The translations under genes were made by a program, and so were the position numbers. Shown piece by piece: positions 33,010 to 44,179 of a stretch of DNA of 64,000 nucleotides. Under the pieces are notes generated by a model, which was given only the letters and a program-made list of their open reading frames with translations, had not been told where the DNA came from and ran no database searches. Position 1 is the stretch's first letter, and every line of letters begins with the position of its first letter. This stretch comes from Isoetes taiwanensis (Eukaryota; Streptophyta; Lycopodiopsida; Isoetales; Isoetaceae), in the NCBI GenBank assembly GCA_021234155.1, contig JAJEKV010000030.1, positions 13,834,079-13,898,078 on the forward strand. The letters run 5' to 3'.

Positions 33010-34310
33010 TTGAGAGCTAACGTCCTATAGAGGCATTGAGTGCGAAATCACTCTTGCGCCAGATGCAAAATCAACTAGCAAAGCTCCCTGTAGGATGAGC
33101 ACCCTAGAGCTAGCCGAGCTCAAGAAGCAACTGCAAGAATTATTAGAGCTTGGGTTCATTAGGTCGAGTTATCATGCTTTAGGGCACCCATCCTCTTTGT
33201 GAAGAAGAAAGACAGAAGCCTAAGGATGTCCATTGATTATCGTCAATGCAACAAGCAAACGATAAAGAACAAATATGCGTTGCCAAGAGCAGATGATCTA
33301 ATGGACCAACTCCAAGGAGCAAAATTCTTCTATAAAATTGATTTAAGGTCTGGCTATCATCAAATAAGAATTAAGGAGGAGGATATTCATGAGACCGCTT
33401 TCAGAATGTGGTATAGGCACCTTTGGTCTATCAAATGCCCCAACTACATTTATGTGCTTAATGAATGAGATGTTCAGAGACTTTTGGACGAGTTTGTCAT
33501 CATATTTTTTGATGACATTCTAATCTATAGCAAGTGCATGGAAGAACATGTGGAACATCTGAGGAGAGTTTTAGAAAAGCTAAAGCATCATCCTTTATAC
33601 GCAAAACTCGCAAAGTTTCACTTCGCAGCAAGTAGAGTGGAATACTTGGGGCATGTGGTCACACCGGAGGGAATCTCCACTGATCCAATACAAATTGAAG
33701 CAATAGTGGATTGGCCAGCAAAGAAGAACATCTCCAAGGTGAGAAGTTTTCTTGAATTAGCAGGCGACTACCAGAAATTTGTAAAAGATTTTGCTAAGTG
33801 GGCATCCCCTTTATCGGACCTGACTCAGAATAAGAAAGTAAAGGATTTTGTAGCACATTGGCTAGAGAATATTTTCGACAAGCTCAAAGAAGCCTTGACA
33901 ACAGCACCAGTGCTCATCCTACCAGATCCAAATAAGGATAAGCTAGTAGCAACTGATGCAAGTATACTAGCAACGGGTGGAGTCCTTATGCAAGAAGGAA
34001 GAGTAATGGCGTACGACTCTAAGAAGATGAATGGCACCGAACAACGTTATCCAACGTGCATGATCAAGAACTTCTAGTTGTTTTAAGAGCTCTTCGTATT
34101 TGGAGGCACTATTTGCTTGGTAGGAAATTTCAGTTAGATACTGATCACCAAAGCCTCCAATACAATTTCACGCATTCTGCAATTTGAGGCAAAGACGCGG
34201 GATGGAATTCCTCGAAGAATATGACTTCAAAATAGTCTATAAGCCAGGTAAATTAAATATGGTTGCTGATACACTCTCTCGACAGCCATTGAAGACTCAA
34301 ATGGATTGAA
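33010..34310 (+). pseudogene. gypsy-1 reverse transcriptase and RNase H
   Basis: Ty3/gypsy pol in three frames: APDAKSTSKAPCRM and [21 protein letters not shown] (~33050-33175), [38 protein letters not shown] in a shifted frame near 33430, the catalytic FFDDILIYS (~33510), KFHFAASRVEYLGHVV, then RNase H with LVATDASILATGG and, after another shift at ~34075, LVVLRALRIWRHYLLGRKF and DTDHQSLQY. The domain order RT-RH-IN is that of Ty3/gypsy. At least four frame breaks make it inactive. Confidence 0.9.
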
Positions 34311-35776
34311 AATGCCATCTCTACCTTGGCCAGTGAATTCGGCAAAAAGATTGAAGAGGTTTTACCCTCAAGCAAAGAATTCAATGAAGTATAGGCTAGT
34401 CTTTGGTCCTTTCAAGAAAGCAAAGATAGATAAAGAAAGAGAAACCTATAAAAGATATAAAAAAGAAGGCAAACTTTTATATCGTAAAGACAAGCTTTGC
34501 ATTCCAGAGTAATCAGGAGTAATGAAATTGATTCTCCATGATACTTGTAATAGCCCAATAGCCGGCTATGGGGGATTCATGAAAATTTACTTCAAGATAA
34601 GTAGTAGTTACTCTTGGCCTGGCATGAAGAAAGACACCACCAACTACATTCGGCAATGTCAGATTTTTCAGCAAACAAAAGTAGAGCAACTCCGAATCCC
34701 AGGAACCCTAGAACCTTTGGAGGTTCCAAATGCCAAATGGGAGGTTGTAAGCATGGACTTTATAATTAGGCCCCCAAAAACGGCAAGGGGCCATGACGCC
34801 TTAATGGTAGTGATTGACAAACCACTACCATTAGGCCCTTTTTGCCATGTCGAACCACAGATATGGCTTTAGACACCCCCTTGCTTTTCGTAAAGGAAAT
34901 ATTCAGATTGCATGGGATAGGAAGGAAAATCATCTCCAATAGAGACCCCGACTTTATAAGTGCCTTTTGGAAGAACTTCTTCAACACAATTCAAACAAAG
35001 TTATCTATGAGTACAGCATATCACCCCCAAATAGATGGGCAGACTGAACGTACAAGCCGGATAACATAAGACATGTTGAGAACTATGTATGGAATAAGTC
35101 AAAGTGGGGAGGCTATATTTACTTGGTAGTGTTTGAACATATAATAGTACCATGCAAGAACCCTCGCAAATGTCCCCCTCTATGATAAATTATGGTTATC
35201 AATGCTTAACACCAGACACTTGGCATAACCGAGTGTCCAAGATAGAAGTTTCTCAATAAATGTTGACTGATATGCAACAATTAGTGGGAGAAGTTCAAGG
35301 CCATCTCATGGCAGCAAGAAGTCGACAAAAGAGCATAGCTGATAAATACAAAACCAAAAGAGAATTCCAAGTAGAGGATTCAAACAGGCTAAGCTCTGCA
35401 TCGGCAATTTAAGAAACTTTCTTCAAGGTGGGCGGGACCATTCAAAATCATTCAAAGAATAGGTAACCAATCCTATAAGTTGGATCTCCCCGCACACTTG
35501 AAAATTCAAGAAGTCTTCCATATAAGCTTGCTGAAAAAGCATACTCCCAACCTAGAGGAGATATTGGAGACACCAACTTTGTTGGAAATAACCGAAGAAC
35601 AACTTGAGATTGTTTCAAAAGCTCTTCTCAATAAAGCATATAAGAAAACAAGAAGACCTCAGTCCTCCAATATCTAGTCAAGTGGACACACTTGTAAGTG
35701 GAAGACGCGACATGGGTACTTAAATCTGATCTCGAAAAACAGTACCCACAGTTTATGGAGCAATGCAAAGGCTAGC
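34311..35776 (+). pseudogene. gypsy-1 integrase and chromodomain
   Basis: The zinc-binding region is altered: SPIAGYGGFMK has Tyr where GHxG His is usual, and RQCQIFQQTK has Phe for the second Cys. In the core the first Asp is kept (VVSMDFI), the VSDRD-type second Asp is Asn (IISNRDPDF), and the Glu motif AYHPQIDGQTER remains. The C-terminus (LDLPAHLKIQEVFHISLLKK) leads into a chromodomain, QYLVKWTHL-stop-VEDATWVLKSDL (~35668-35740), placing the element in the chromoviruses. Frame shifts and stops occur throughout. Confidence 0.85.
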
Positions 35777-36511
35777 TCGTCAGCGACATCGTCGACAACG
35801 ATTCAGGAAGGTGAGTGCATTCACTCAATAGAGATTTGGCCGAGACGAATCAAAAAGTGCATGCAATCACCTTTAGGAGCCAAGATGTATATAGGTTATG
35901 ATGCATGAGAGCATGGGCAATGATGGGATCATCCTTAATGTTCCCTATGCAATGATATCATGCCTATAGGTCAAGTATGCATGCATGAGTCCTAGAATAG
36001 GGATCATGGATAGGTGCATGATAGGGAACCACCTAGAGTCTATGGCTGTTATGGAGGATAAGCCACCTCCTATGCCAGAGCTAACAAAAGGTGTAGGCAT
36101 TAGACATGTAGGCATAATAGGCATGTCACATGCATGTAGTATAATGTAATGTAAATTAAATAGGGGGTGAACCCTTAAAACCACAAATTACTAATTAAAC
36201 TAACGTGATATGCTCCTGTTGGCCAATAGAGGAAAGGGCCCGTAAAGAGGGAGTACATCACACCAAGAATATGAGCTTATAACATTTTGTCTTAGTTATT
36301 AAACTCCTCAGGATGTTTCAAGTTATCATAATGTAAAAATTGCTGAAACTATATAAATTGTATAAGAATATGAATATAGCTTCACACTCATATTCAGGTA
36401 ATTAACACCGGAAGTTATGGTTGTGATAAATTCTAAGTGTTAATGTGAATATTCTTCTTTTATATTGTGCAGGTTCGTTTCACCTTATGTAATGCTGAGG
36501 ACAGCATTATC
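35777..36511 (+). other. gypsy-1 3' untranslated region
   Basis: No coding signal. Lies between the pol stop and the polypurine tract and contains several imperfect ATGCATG-rich repeats near 35880-36010. Confidence 0.5.
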
Positions 36512-36525
36512 CTAAGGGGGGAGAA
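36512..36525 (+). other. gypsy-1 polypurine tract
   Basis: CTAAGGGGGGAGAA lies immediately before the TGTGATGTTCC start of the 3' LTR, the standard position of the plus-strand primer. Confidence 0.85.
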
Positions 36526-38074
36526 TGTGATGTTCCCCTAGAATATACGGTATAAATACGTATATCCCATGGCTACATCACCATACAAGTCTACTACACC
36601 TAATGTGGGAGATAACTAAGTTATCTACATAACTTAGCCAATCTAAGGTAAGAAGCCATTTCCACATGGCCTCAACTTATAGGCAGACCGCCACATAAAC
36701 GCACCTATGAGAGCCAAGTGGCATTCATGTAAACCCTAACATATAAAAGGCTAGACCCTAAACCCTAGCCACTTTTGGCTCCACCAACCTCAAACCCACC
36801 AGTTCGCGATCAGAGCTCTGACTCGAAGACCGTCTTCGACAGCCTGAGTTGCAGCAGCAGAGGAGGATCATCTTCTCCAATACTTGCTATAGATGGAGAA
36901 CCAATGACTTAGCGATAGGACGTCAGGGGCAGGTATTTCGAATAGATTCTAGTATTGCAGTAGACACATTCTAGAACCCATTATCCTGAACATGAACCCT
37001 AATCAATGAACCCTAACTATAAGTTAGATGTAGGTGATTAGTATTAGTTGTTATTCTCATTTATTATCAAGATTATATTGATATGATGTTGGTTGATCTC
37101 ATGTTTGCACCTCTTATGTATTGGGAAGGGGGTAGAGACCTAGTAGCCACTAGTAGATGATGCTTCTAGTTTAAACCCATTGGTTCCTATTATTATGCGG
37201 CCTGTGCATAGAGCCCACCTGGCTACGGAGGCTATGGAGTGACTGAGCACCACACAATGGGGTTAGTGGCAAAGTGGAGGGAGGACCCTGCTGAGCGCGG
37301 CTACTGGAGTCCCATAGCGGGCTAGGCTCATAGTCGGTCACTTCGTGTGGGCCGGGTATGGGTCTGACACTTCCTAGGTCAATAGTGTCGCCCTGACTCT
37401 CAAGAGTTGCAAGTGTCGGCTTGGCTCTTATTTTGGAGAGTTCAGTTGGGTATGGACGTGTGTCGCCACGATCCTGCCGCCCATAGAACCACTGCACTCC
37501 GGGAAGGGGAGATGCAACCCTTCCTACCTCGGGGGAGATGCAACCCGGAGTAGTCTCGTTGGGTGATACCATGAGATTACGTCTCCGACAGGTTACAGTC
37601 ATGCCAGAGCCTGATTTAGCCTATCTGCAAAGTATGCACAGGAGGGGCGGATGGAGTGGTCAACCCTAGCCATTGTCTATTGCCAGCCCAAGTCATTTCC
37701 ATAACTCGGTCTGTTCTATCTGGAGGCCCCAGCCGTCAGTCGACTCCCCCTTGAGTCTGAGCCTTGGGTAGGAGCCTCTATTTGATGTATTTGATGCATT
37801 CATTGTATTGTTTGTATTTGATGACATGGATCGATGGATTATCACTACCCTTCGAGGTAGTTTGTTGTTATTGTTGCTAGTGCTTATGTTGTATATTTTG
37901 CTTCCGCTGACATAGGGACCCCTAGAGGACGGGACGGAATGACACCTCTATGTCCTCTACATGATAGTCTGGACCCCAGACGCGAGTTAGACAGAGGGCC
38001 CATACGACAAGTGCCGTTGGATGGGGAAGGACCTTCGACGGCGGGCTGTCGTATATAGCGCAAGGAGCGTCACA
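36526..38074 (+). repeat. gypsy-1 3' LTR (1549 bp)
   Basis: Starts TGTGATGTTCCCC and ends GGAGCGTCACA. Homologous over its full length, in inverse orientation, to 23729-25303. It is followed by ATATG (38075-38079), the same 5-bp duplication found outside the other LTR. Confidence 0.92.
36551..36558 (+). promoter_or_regulatory. TATA box of the gypsy-1 LTR
   Basis: TATAAATA about 25 bp into the LTR, conserved in the sister LTR (25271-25278, minus). The position so near the LTR start is unusual for a U3 promoter, so its function is uncertain. Confidence 0.35.
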
Positions 38075-39175
38075 ATATGCAACTTCTCATAAGAGGAGAA
38101 GAATTAGCAGCTGGCTTGAGTTGACAGAAGGCAGAAGAAGGCAAGCAATGCTCAATAGTAGGATGACCATCAATTGTACTTTTATTTAATCAATAATAAA
38201 TAAATTCAGTAGCAGGGTTATTTTGACTCCAGAGAGACTTCCAAATATATTTTCCTGCCAATGCATATCCTTGCAGAAGAAGATTTTTGCATCCAAGGCC
38301 CCCATTCTTTTTATTTTGAGTGACATATTTTTAGCTGACCATATGATGTTTCCCCCAAATAAAGTTTCTAATTATTTTTTCAATCTGTTGATAAATACAT
38401 TTAGGGGCAAGTAAAGCAGAAGAAAAGTAGATATGGGAGATTGCAAGCACAGAGGAAGCTATAATTGTTCTGCCTGCAATAGATAAACATCCATAGTTAT
38501 TAAGCTTCTTTCTGATCCTTGAAACAATAGGAGACCAAAGATTTTTGATGGAGTATCTAAGGCCAGAGGCATTCCTAGGAGAGAAGAAGTTTGATTTACA
38601 GGAATACATTTGATACCTAGAATGTCAGGTTGATCATTTGCACCAATGATAACACACCCATATTGAGATAAATTCCAGAAGCTGTACTAAAAACATTCAA
38701 GATCTTGATGAAGAATTCAATATTGTTTACATCATTATGAAGGAAACTAAAGGAATCATCTGCATACTGAAGCAGAGTCAACTAGCTACCATTATCAGGC
38801 ATAATAAGACCCTTTAAATCCCCTCTGTTTTGATGATATATAATGATTTTAGAGAGTTGCTAAGCCACTATGATAAGGAGAGAGGGAGCCAAAGGGCATC
38901 CTTGCCTCACACCTTTATGCAAATTAAAGAATTTGCCACGGGATCCATTGATTAAAATAGCTGATTGAGCTCTAGAGTTGAGGCCCATGATAAGGTCAAT
39001 AATTTTTGGGATACCAATTTTCCTTAAGGAGAGTATAAAAAAATCCCATCTGACAGTGTCAAAAACTTTAGAAAAATCTAGCTTTAAGAGAACACAGTTT
39101 TGATTTGAAATTCTGGCACAGTGCAAACCCTCCATAGCAGCAATGTAGTTATCCAAAATGAACCTGTTAGGAAGG

Positions 39176-39689
39176 AAGGAAGGAAGGAAGGAAGTTTATT
39201 TTAACGTCCACGGAGGCCGAGGGCCTATGAGACGGCAACGCATGAGCAAAAAAAAGCCAAAACCCCAACACCAAAACAAACAATGTAATCAGACAAGAGA
39301 ACCCTACTAGGGATGAAAAAAAACCCCACTTGGGAGGAAAAACCCTAACAATAGGCTCTCAAATACCATGCCCCGTAAGAGCAAGTCGGCCCGACGAAAT
39401 CTGCGGGATGTAAGCTCCCGGTCAGGCTAGCATAGGTGATCGAGTAAATCGATGTAGCGGTGTGTCGGGAGCATCTAAGATCGGTGTGCCTTTGCTCGGA
39501 CATGGGCATATCTTTGGGCACCGCCGGAGGGCATGGTGCTCATCCTCTATCACGTGCATCTCACAACACCGACATATCCTCTCCTCCCCAGGGATCCCGG
39601 TGCCGCCATTCACCCCCAAATGACTGCCTCAATTACGAGGTAATGGGAACCCGTCCTTATGGCGGCAATAGCTCTCCGTTTCTTCACAG
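39176..39689 (-). mobile_element. LINE-X: 5'-truncated copy inside L1-A RT
   Basis: Interrupts L1-A between SLHQSAFL and NRFILDNY with at most a few bases of overlap. On the minus strand it encodes a Cys/His cluster ICRCCEMHVIEDEHHALRRC (39619-39422), typical of the C-terminal knuckle of non-L1 LINEs. It ends in GCCTCCGTGGACGTTAAAAT and a (TTCC)n tail (39170-39194 as GGAA). The 3' motif is shared with 54.93, 41.06 and 61.94 kb. Confidence 0.8.
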
Positions 39690-39902
39690 AAATGCAGATT
39701 GATGCAAGCTAATATTCTTCTGCAAGAACCCTTTGATTCGACTAGCAAGGATTTTGGCACAAATTTTATAAGTTGAATTGGTCAGAGAAATTGGCCTCCA
39801 CTCATTAAATATAGTTGGATTGTCCACTTTAGGAATAAGAGAAATAAGCCTAGAGGAGAAAGCAGGATGGAGATGATTATTATGCCAAAAGCCATAAAAC
39901 AT

Positions 39903-39981
39903 AAGAATAGAATAGAATAGAATAGAATAGAATAGAATAGAATAGAATAGAATAGAATAGAATAGAATAGAATAGAATAGA
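39903..39981. repeat. (AATAG)n microsatellite inserted in L1-A RT
   Basis: About 15 units. On the minus strand L1-A reads DDFKIDL up to CTTA and resumes at TGTTTTATGGC (FYGFW), so removing the microsatellite restores the frame. No other sequence accompanies it. The unit equals the tail of LINE-X. Confidence 0.9.
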
Positions 39982-41032
39982 GTAAGATCAATTTTAAAAT
40001 CATCCCAAAAATAAAGAAAGAACTCAGGAGGAAGGCCATCAGGGCCCGGACTGAATTTAATAAATTGATGAACTCAGAAACAGAGGTATCAGACCATGAA
40101 ACATCAAAATGAGAAGCAAAGATATTGGAATATTTAGAATAGAAAAAATCCGCAATATCTTTTGGAGAGTCCAGATTAATATCTTGATCATTTTTAATAG
40201 AAGAGAGCTGACTCTTGAGTAATCTATTTTTGGCAATTCTAAAAAAGAATTCCGAATTGCTGTTGTCCATGGAGGTGAAAATTTTCACTTTGGATCTAAT
40301 TGCTGTACCTTTAGCCTCATATTCTTCAATGCTTTTAATTAGATGTTCCAGATTACCCTCTTGCAAATGAAGATCAGGATTTAGAGGTTCAGATTGAAGC
40401 TTGACTCTTACAGTTTGCATTTGCATCAGATAACTTTTCTTTTCAGCTTTTTTTAACTCCCAATCATTTCTAGACCATTGTTTAATCCAAGATTTGGAAG
40501 ATTTAATTTTAACATAAAAATCTTTCATGGAATTGGCTGCCCTAACTCTTGGGAGGTTGGCATAACAAGTTTTGAAATCTCTGCAAAAATTTCCATTACT
40601 AAGCAGAGAGCAATTAAACTTGAAAGGAATATTTCCAGACCTCTTAATATAAAGAAGATATTTGGTTTCTAGAAATTGGGGCTGGTGATCCGAGACAGAA
40701 GTACTCTCATCACTAAAAACAATACTGTTATCCCAGAAAGCATGACTGGAGTTGTTAATGTAAAATCTATCTAGAGCACAAAAGACTCTAGAATTTCCCT
40801 TTTACTTGTTAGACCAGGTAAATTTAGCAGTAGAAGAGGGAATATGAGTGAATAAATAGGTATCCACAAGATTATCCCAATTCATTTTCTCTGTCTTAGA
40901 CATATTGAGGTTTTTACCTAATTTAAGATCCCAAGAAGGGGTATTGTTAAAATCTCCAGCCAAAATCCATAATAAAGAATTGTAATTCAGAAGCCAAGAT
41001 CTAATGTCTTGCCATAGACTTTCTCTTTCTTT

Positions 41033-41097
41033 GTACTTGGGTCCCATAGGCCAGTTGGTCTCCGTGGACGATAAAATCATATTCTATTCTATTCTAT
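41033..41097 (+). mobile_element. LINE-X tail-only insertion (65 bp) with 9-bp target duplication
   Basis: Inserted in the L1-A endonuclease region. Contains GGGTCCCATAGGCCAGTTGG, TCTCCGTGGACGATAAAA and (ATTCT)n, matching the extreme 3' end of the 2-kb LINE-X copy at 54.91-54.97 kb. TCTTTCTTT flanks it on both sides (41024-41032 and 41098-41106). Removing it with one duplication restores the L1 frame (STISKERESLWQDI). Confidence 0.9.
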
Positions 41098-41481
41098 TCT
41101 TTCTTTAGAGATGGTAGAAGCATAAATGTTTATGATGCCAAATTGAGAGCCATCATGATTAAAAATGACAGCTTGCCAGCATTTGCAAGGACTGTTGTAA
41201 ACCAAGCTATGATTAATATTTCTCCACATAATGATAAGGCCATCCGAGGTTGCAATAGCATCAATCGATAAGGAAGAAAAACCAGGGCCAATCCAGCTTG
41301 CAAGATTAGAGCATTTAAAGTTGGGAAGTCTAAGCTCTTGCAATAAAATAATATCAACCTGATAGTCTTTAATTTGAGAAATAGCTCTTCTCCTCTTTAC
41401 AGGTCCTTTAATGTCCCTGAGGTTCCAGGTCATTATCTTCATGACTGTAATAAAAGGGAAAGCAATAAAAACAGAAGAAGC

Positions 41482-42389
41482 TTAGGATAGTGAAACACTA
41501 GATGAGACTTCTGGATTGGCGTCTGGTAAATCTTTTGGATTGTCAAGCACTAACACAGACTTTCTCATCTTAATTCCTTTCCTACTAGACTTAGCACTTT
41601 TGTGCTTAGATATCTCAGGATTAGAAAGAGATAAAAAATGATCACCATCCCAAGAATTAATGATAGGAGAGGAATCATTTTCTTTAATATTTTCTTTCTC
41701 AATGATGTCATTGTCGTTAAAATGAGGACAGGTCCAAAATTTTGACTGACAACATGGAAGATTAGATTCAGAAGACTTCAACAGAGAATTACAATAATTT
41801 CTTTCAAAAAAGGAGAGTGGTTTAGATCTTGCCTGGAATATATGTCTTCTGCTTCCTTGTCCACTAAGATGCTTGAAATACGTGCTGAAGTTGGAGTTAA
41901 GTTCCGATCCAGCAAATTTTGAGTAGGGTTTTGGAATCTAAATCACATGTAATCTTGTTTCCTTGTGCGACACTATCTGTATCCACATCTGAATCTGTCT
42001 CAGTGATCATCTCTATTTGCAAACTTTCCTTACCCATATTGTCCATCTTGAGTGCACTCATTTTCCACTTGTAACTCAGAAAGCTGTAGAGCTATCTTTT
42101 TAGAGATGGGATTATTAGAATGTGAAGTTTTATGAGAGGCAGATAACTCAATAAGGGGAAGGGGTGGAGGCAGCATGATAGTATTTGAGGGAAGAGGACA
42201 AGGTATAGGATCAGAGCCATGAGAATTGTGAGTAAAACTTGGCTCTTCAATATTTGCATAAGTCTCTGAATTTGTGTCAGAAGACAATTTTTTAAACATA
42301 TTGCTGCAAATCACCTTATCTGTGAAGTTGACATTGCTGGATGCAAACTTACTATTATTTTGAAGGTTAGTGTGATTTTCCTGAACAAC
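41482..42389 (-). pseudogene. L1-A ORF1 C-terminal region
   Basis: Minus-strand frames (42314-42030, 41781-41482 and broken sequence between) upstream of ORF2 in the same orientation. Ser/Asn/Lys-rich and unstructured, as the tails of plant L1 ORF1 proteins often are. ORF1 ends ~40 bp before the ORF2 ATG at 41442. No zinc knuckle survives. The 5' part is cut off by the L1-C fragment at 42390. Confidence 0.55.
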
Positions 42390-42683
42390 TGTTTTTTTTT
42401 TTTTGGAGTCAAGGTGGGGTTTATATTCATACTAAAAGATTACATAGGTTTGGAGTATACCATAGAGGGTATACAATAAGTAAAATTGCACATTCCATAT
42501 GATAGGAATTGTGCTATAGGTCAGATCAAAGTCTGATACACAAAACATACATCATTACAAAAATCATATGTCCAAACTTATAGATAAACAGTTCAGATGT
42601 TGAGCAACGAAATTCATTGTGCATCGATCAAGTCTTGCATGGTAAGGTCTTGAACTGTCTTCCGGCCAAAAATATTGAGTAAT
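42390..42683 (-). mobile_element. L1-C: short 3' end of another L1, with poly(A)
   Basis: On the minus strand the sequence ends TTTTAGTATGAATATAAACC ... CTTGACTCC followed by ~15 A (42391-42405 as T), as plant L1 3' UTRs do. About 290 bp are left; the other side abuts R2 at 42684. Confidence 0.55.
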
Positions 42684-42824
42684 ATATGTAGCACAATAAC
42701 AGGGGGTTACTTTTAGATTTTTATACGCTTTTTCACATGGTTTTTCTATGATTTCGTTGTTGTATTCGTTGAGGTGTACTAAATAATATTTCTAGAGTGC
42801 ACCCTTTATGGGCCGTTGATTTTC
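42684..42824 (+). repeat. R2 repeat, copy 3
   Basis: ATATGTAGCACAATAACAGG through AGAGTGCACC to GCCGTTGATTTTCG; diverged copy of 13132-13274. Confidence 0.8.
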
Positions 42825-42869
42825 GTTGGTTGGAACAATCCGAGGGTTGTTGTCTTCCTCTGCATGTGT

Positions 42870-43030
42870 TTGTGCATGAACACTGCGCATGTGTATGCAT
42901 GTGCATGTGCATGTGTGTGCATGTGCATGTGCATGTGCATGTATATACATGTGCATGTGTATTGTGCAAGTGCAAGTGCAAGTGCAAGTGCAAGTGCATG
43001 TGTGTGCATGTGTGCATATGCATGTGTACT
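42870..43030. repeat. GTGCAT/GCAAGT-type simple repeats
   Basis: (TGCATG)n and TGTGCATG variants followed by a run of six GCAAGT hexamers (42967-42998). Long ORFs on both strands (His/Thr-rich or Cys/Val-rich) are by-products of the simple sequence. The flanking part to 43557 holds no recognised gene. Confidence 0.85.
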
Positions 43031-43557
43031 TGCCCTCTTGGATTCTTATTGCCGGAGTGGATTTTACTACCACGAGATGGATTTTTTGCTCACACTTACA
43101 AAGGTATTTGTTTTTTAATGTTTCTTCAGTTAGCATAATGTTTTGTTTTACAAGGTATTGGTTTCCCCGATTCTACAATGTAGTGCTTTGCAAAACTCCC
43201 TTTTGTTTCCTTCCTAAGATTTGTCTTTGCAGATTCAAGTTTAGGCCCTCTGTTTGCTTCCAACTCTTGGATATTCCCGGGTCATTTGGATTGTTCATAG
43301 CAGCCAGCCTTTAGCTTCAATCAACAAGCGGATTCTTATGCACACAACATGGGATTATTCCACCCTTTTTCCATGTCACGCAGATCACCAAACAAAGGGC
43401 CACAAGAATGCATTTATATTGTAGGTTTGGAACTTTAATCGAACCATAAGCTTTGAATCATGCATTACCTTTAAGCTAGAGATGGAACATCCAAAATCAT
43501 ATGGATTGATAAACAATGGTGTCATTGTGAAAGAGAAATAGTTGTAGCGGAGTAACA

Positions 43558-44113
43558 ATATGTAGCATAATAATGGGGGTTTTCTTTGTGTTGCAAACTT
43601 TATGACTTTCAGAATAATGGGATCAATCTGCTCTATCTTTATGGTAACTTTTATTTATGTTCTATTTGTTTTATTGTGATCAAATTCAAAAGCTACAGGT
43701 GATGAAAGCCTCAAATGAATTCTAGTTTTTTCCTGGTTTGAATTCTAAAATTTGTGTCACATCCGGGGGGGGTGACGTCCCTAAGGCCCCGAAGGGGCCA
43801 AATTTTTTTTTTTGCAACACAAACAATTAACATCCAACATATAAAAATTAAATCCTCCAACACATAACAACCAACACATAACAACCAATACATAACAACC
43901 ATTGATATTAACAACCAACACATAACTATCATTGACATTAATTAACACAAACATTGGGTCCAACACATTTAAATTAAAATCCCCCTTAAACCCCCTTTGG
44001 TTTGGGTGCATATTCACACGGGGGTTGACGTAGGGCAGCGAGAGCTGTTGGATAGCCATATTCACCCCTTATTCCTTAATCTATACCGTACGTAAAGTTC
44101 CTCGTTTGTGGGG
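43558..44113 (+). repeat. R2-FB1-d composite, internally deleted copy of 13132-14470
   Basis: The first ~35 bp of R2 join directly to TTGCAAACTTTATGACTTTC, which in the 13-kb copy lies ~690 bp further on; GTGTT is present at both sides of the missing part. It continues through the GC hairpin GGCCCCGAAGGGGCC (43785-43799) and one FB1 arm to 44060. The loop segment that follows (to ~44113) is inverted relative to the 14-kb copy, as expected for a fold-back unit. Confidence 0.8.
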
Positions 44114-44179
44114 TAGTTTGTGAAATCCAGAAGTAAGAGGACATGAGCCTCTCTTTTCTGTTGCCATTTGTGAAACAAG

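Larger units (their letters stand above)
38075..41442 (-). pseudogene. L1-A ORF2: AP-endonuclease and reverse transcriptase
   Basis: Read from 41442 down: endonuclease start MKIMTWNLRDIKG, IILLQELRLPN, then WILAGDFNNTPSWD; linker; RT with RLISLIPKVDNP, FNEWRPISLTNSTYKICAKI, LLKLDFSKVFDTVRWDFF, GVRQGCPLAPSL and the catalytic QYADDSFSF (~38750); then NYGCLSIAGRTIIASSVL and GGLGCKNLLLQGYALAGKY near 38200. This is a plant L1-clade ORF2. It carries three nested insertions (39176-39689, 39903-39981, 41033-41097), plus stops. Its C-terminus and 3' end are missing here because gypsy-1 inserted at 38075; they lie at 25304-26538 after the inversion. Confidence 0.88.

Noticed and set aside
39782-40528. 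248-codon ORF containing ILFYSILFYS repeats
   Set aside because: It is L1-A linker/RT sequence read through the inserted (ATTCT)n and then out of frame; not a membrane protein.
42733-43314. Six overlapping ORFs of 67-141 codons rich in His/Thr/Cys
   Set aside because: Simple-sequence by-products of GTGCAT and GCAAGT repeats.
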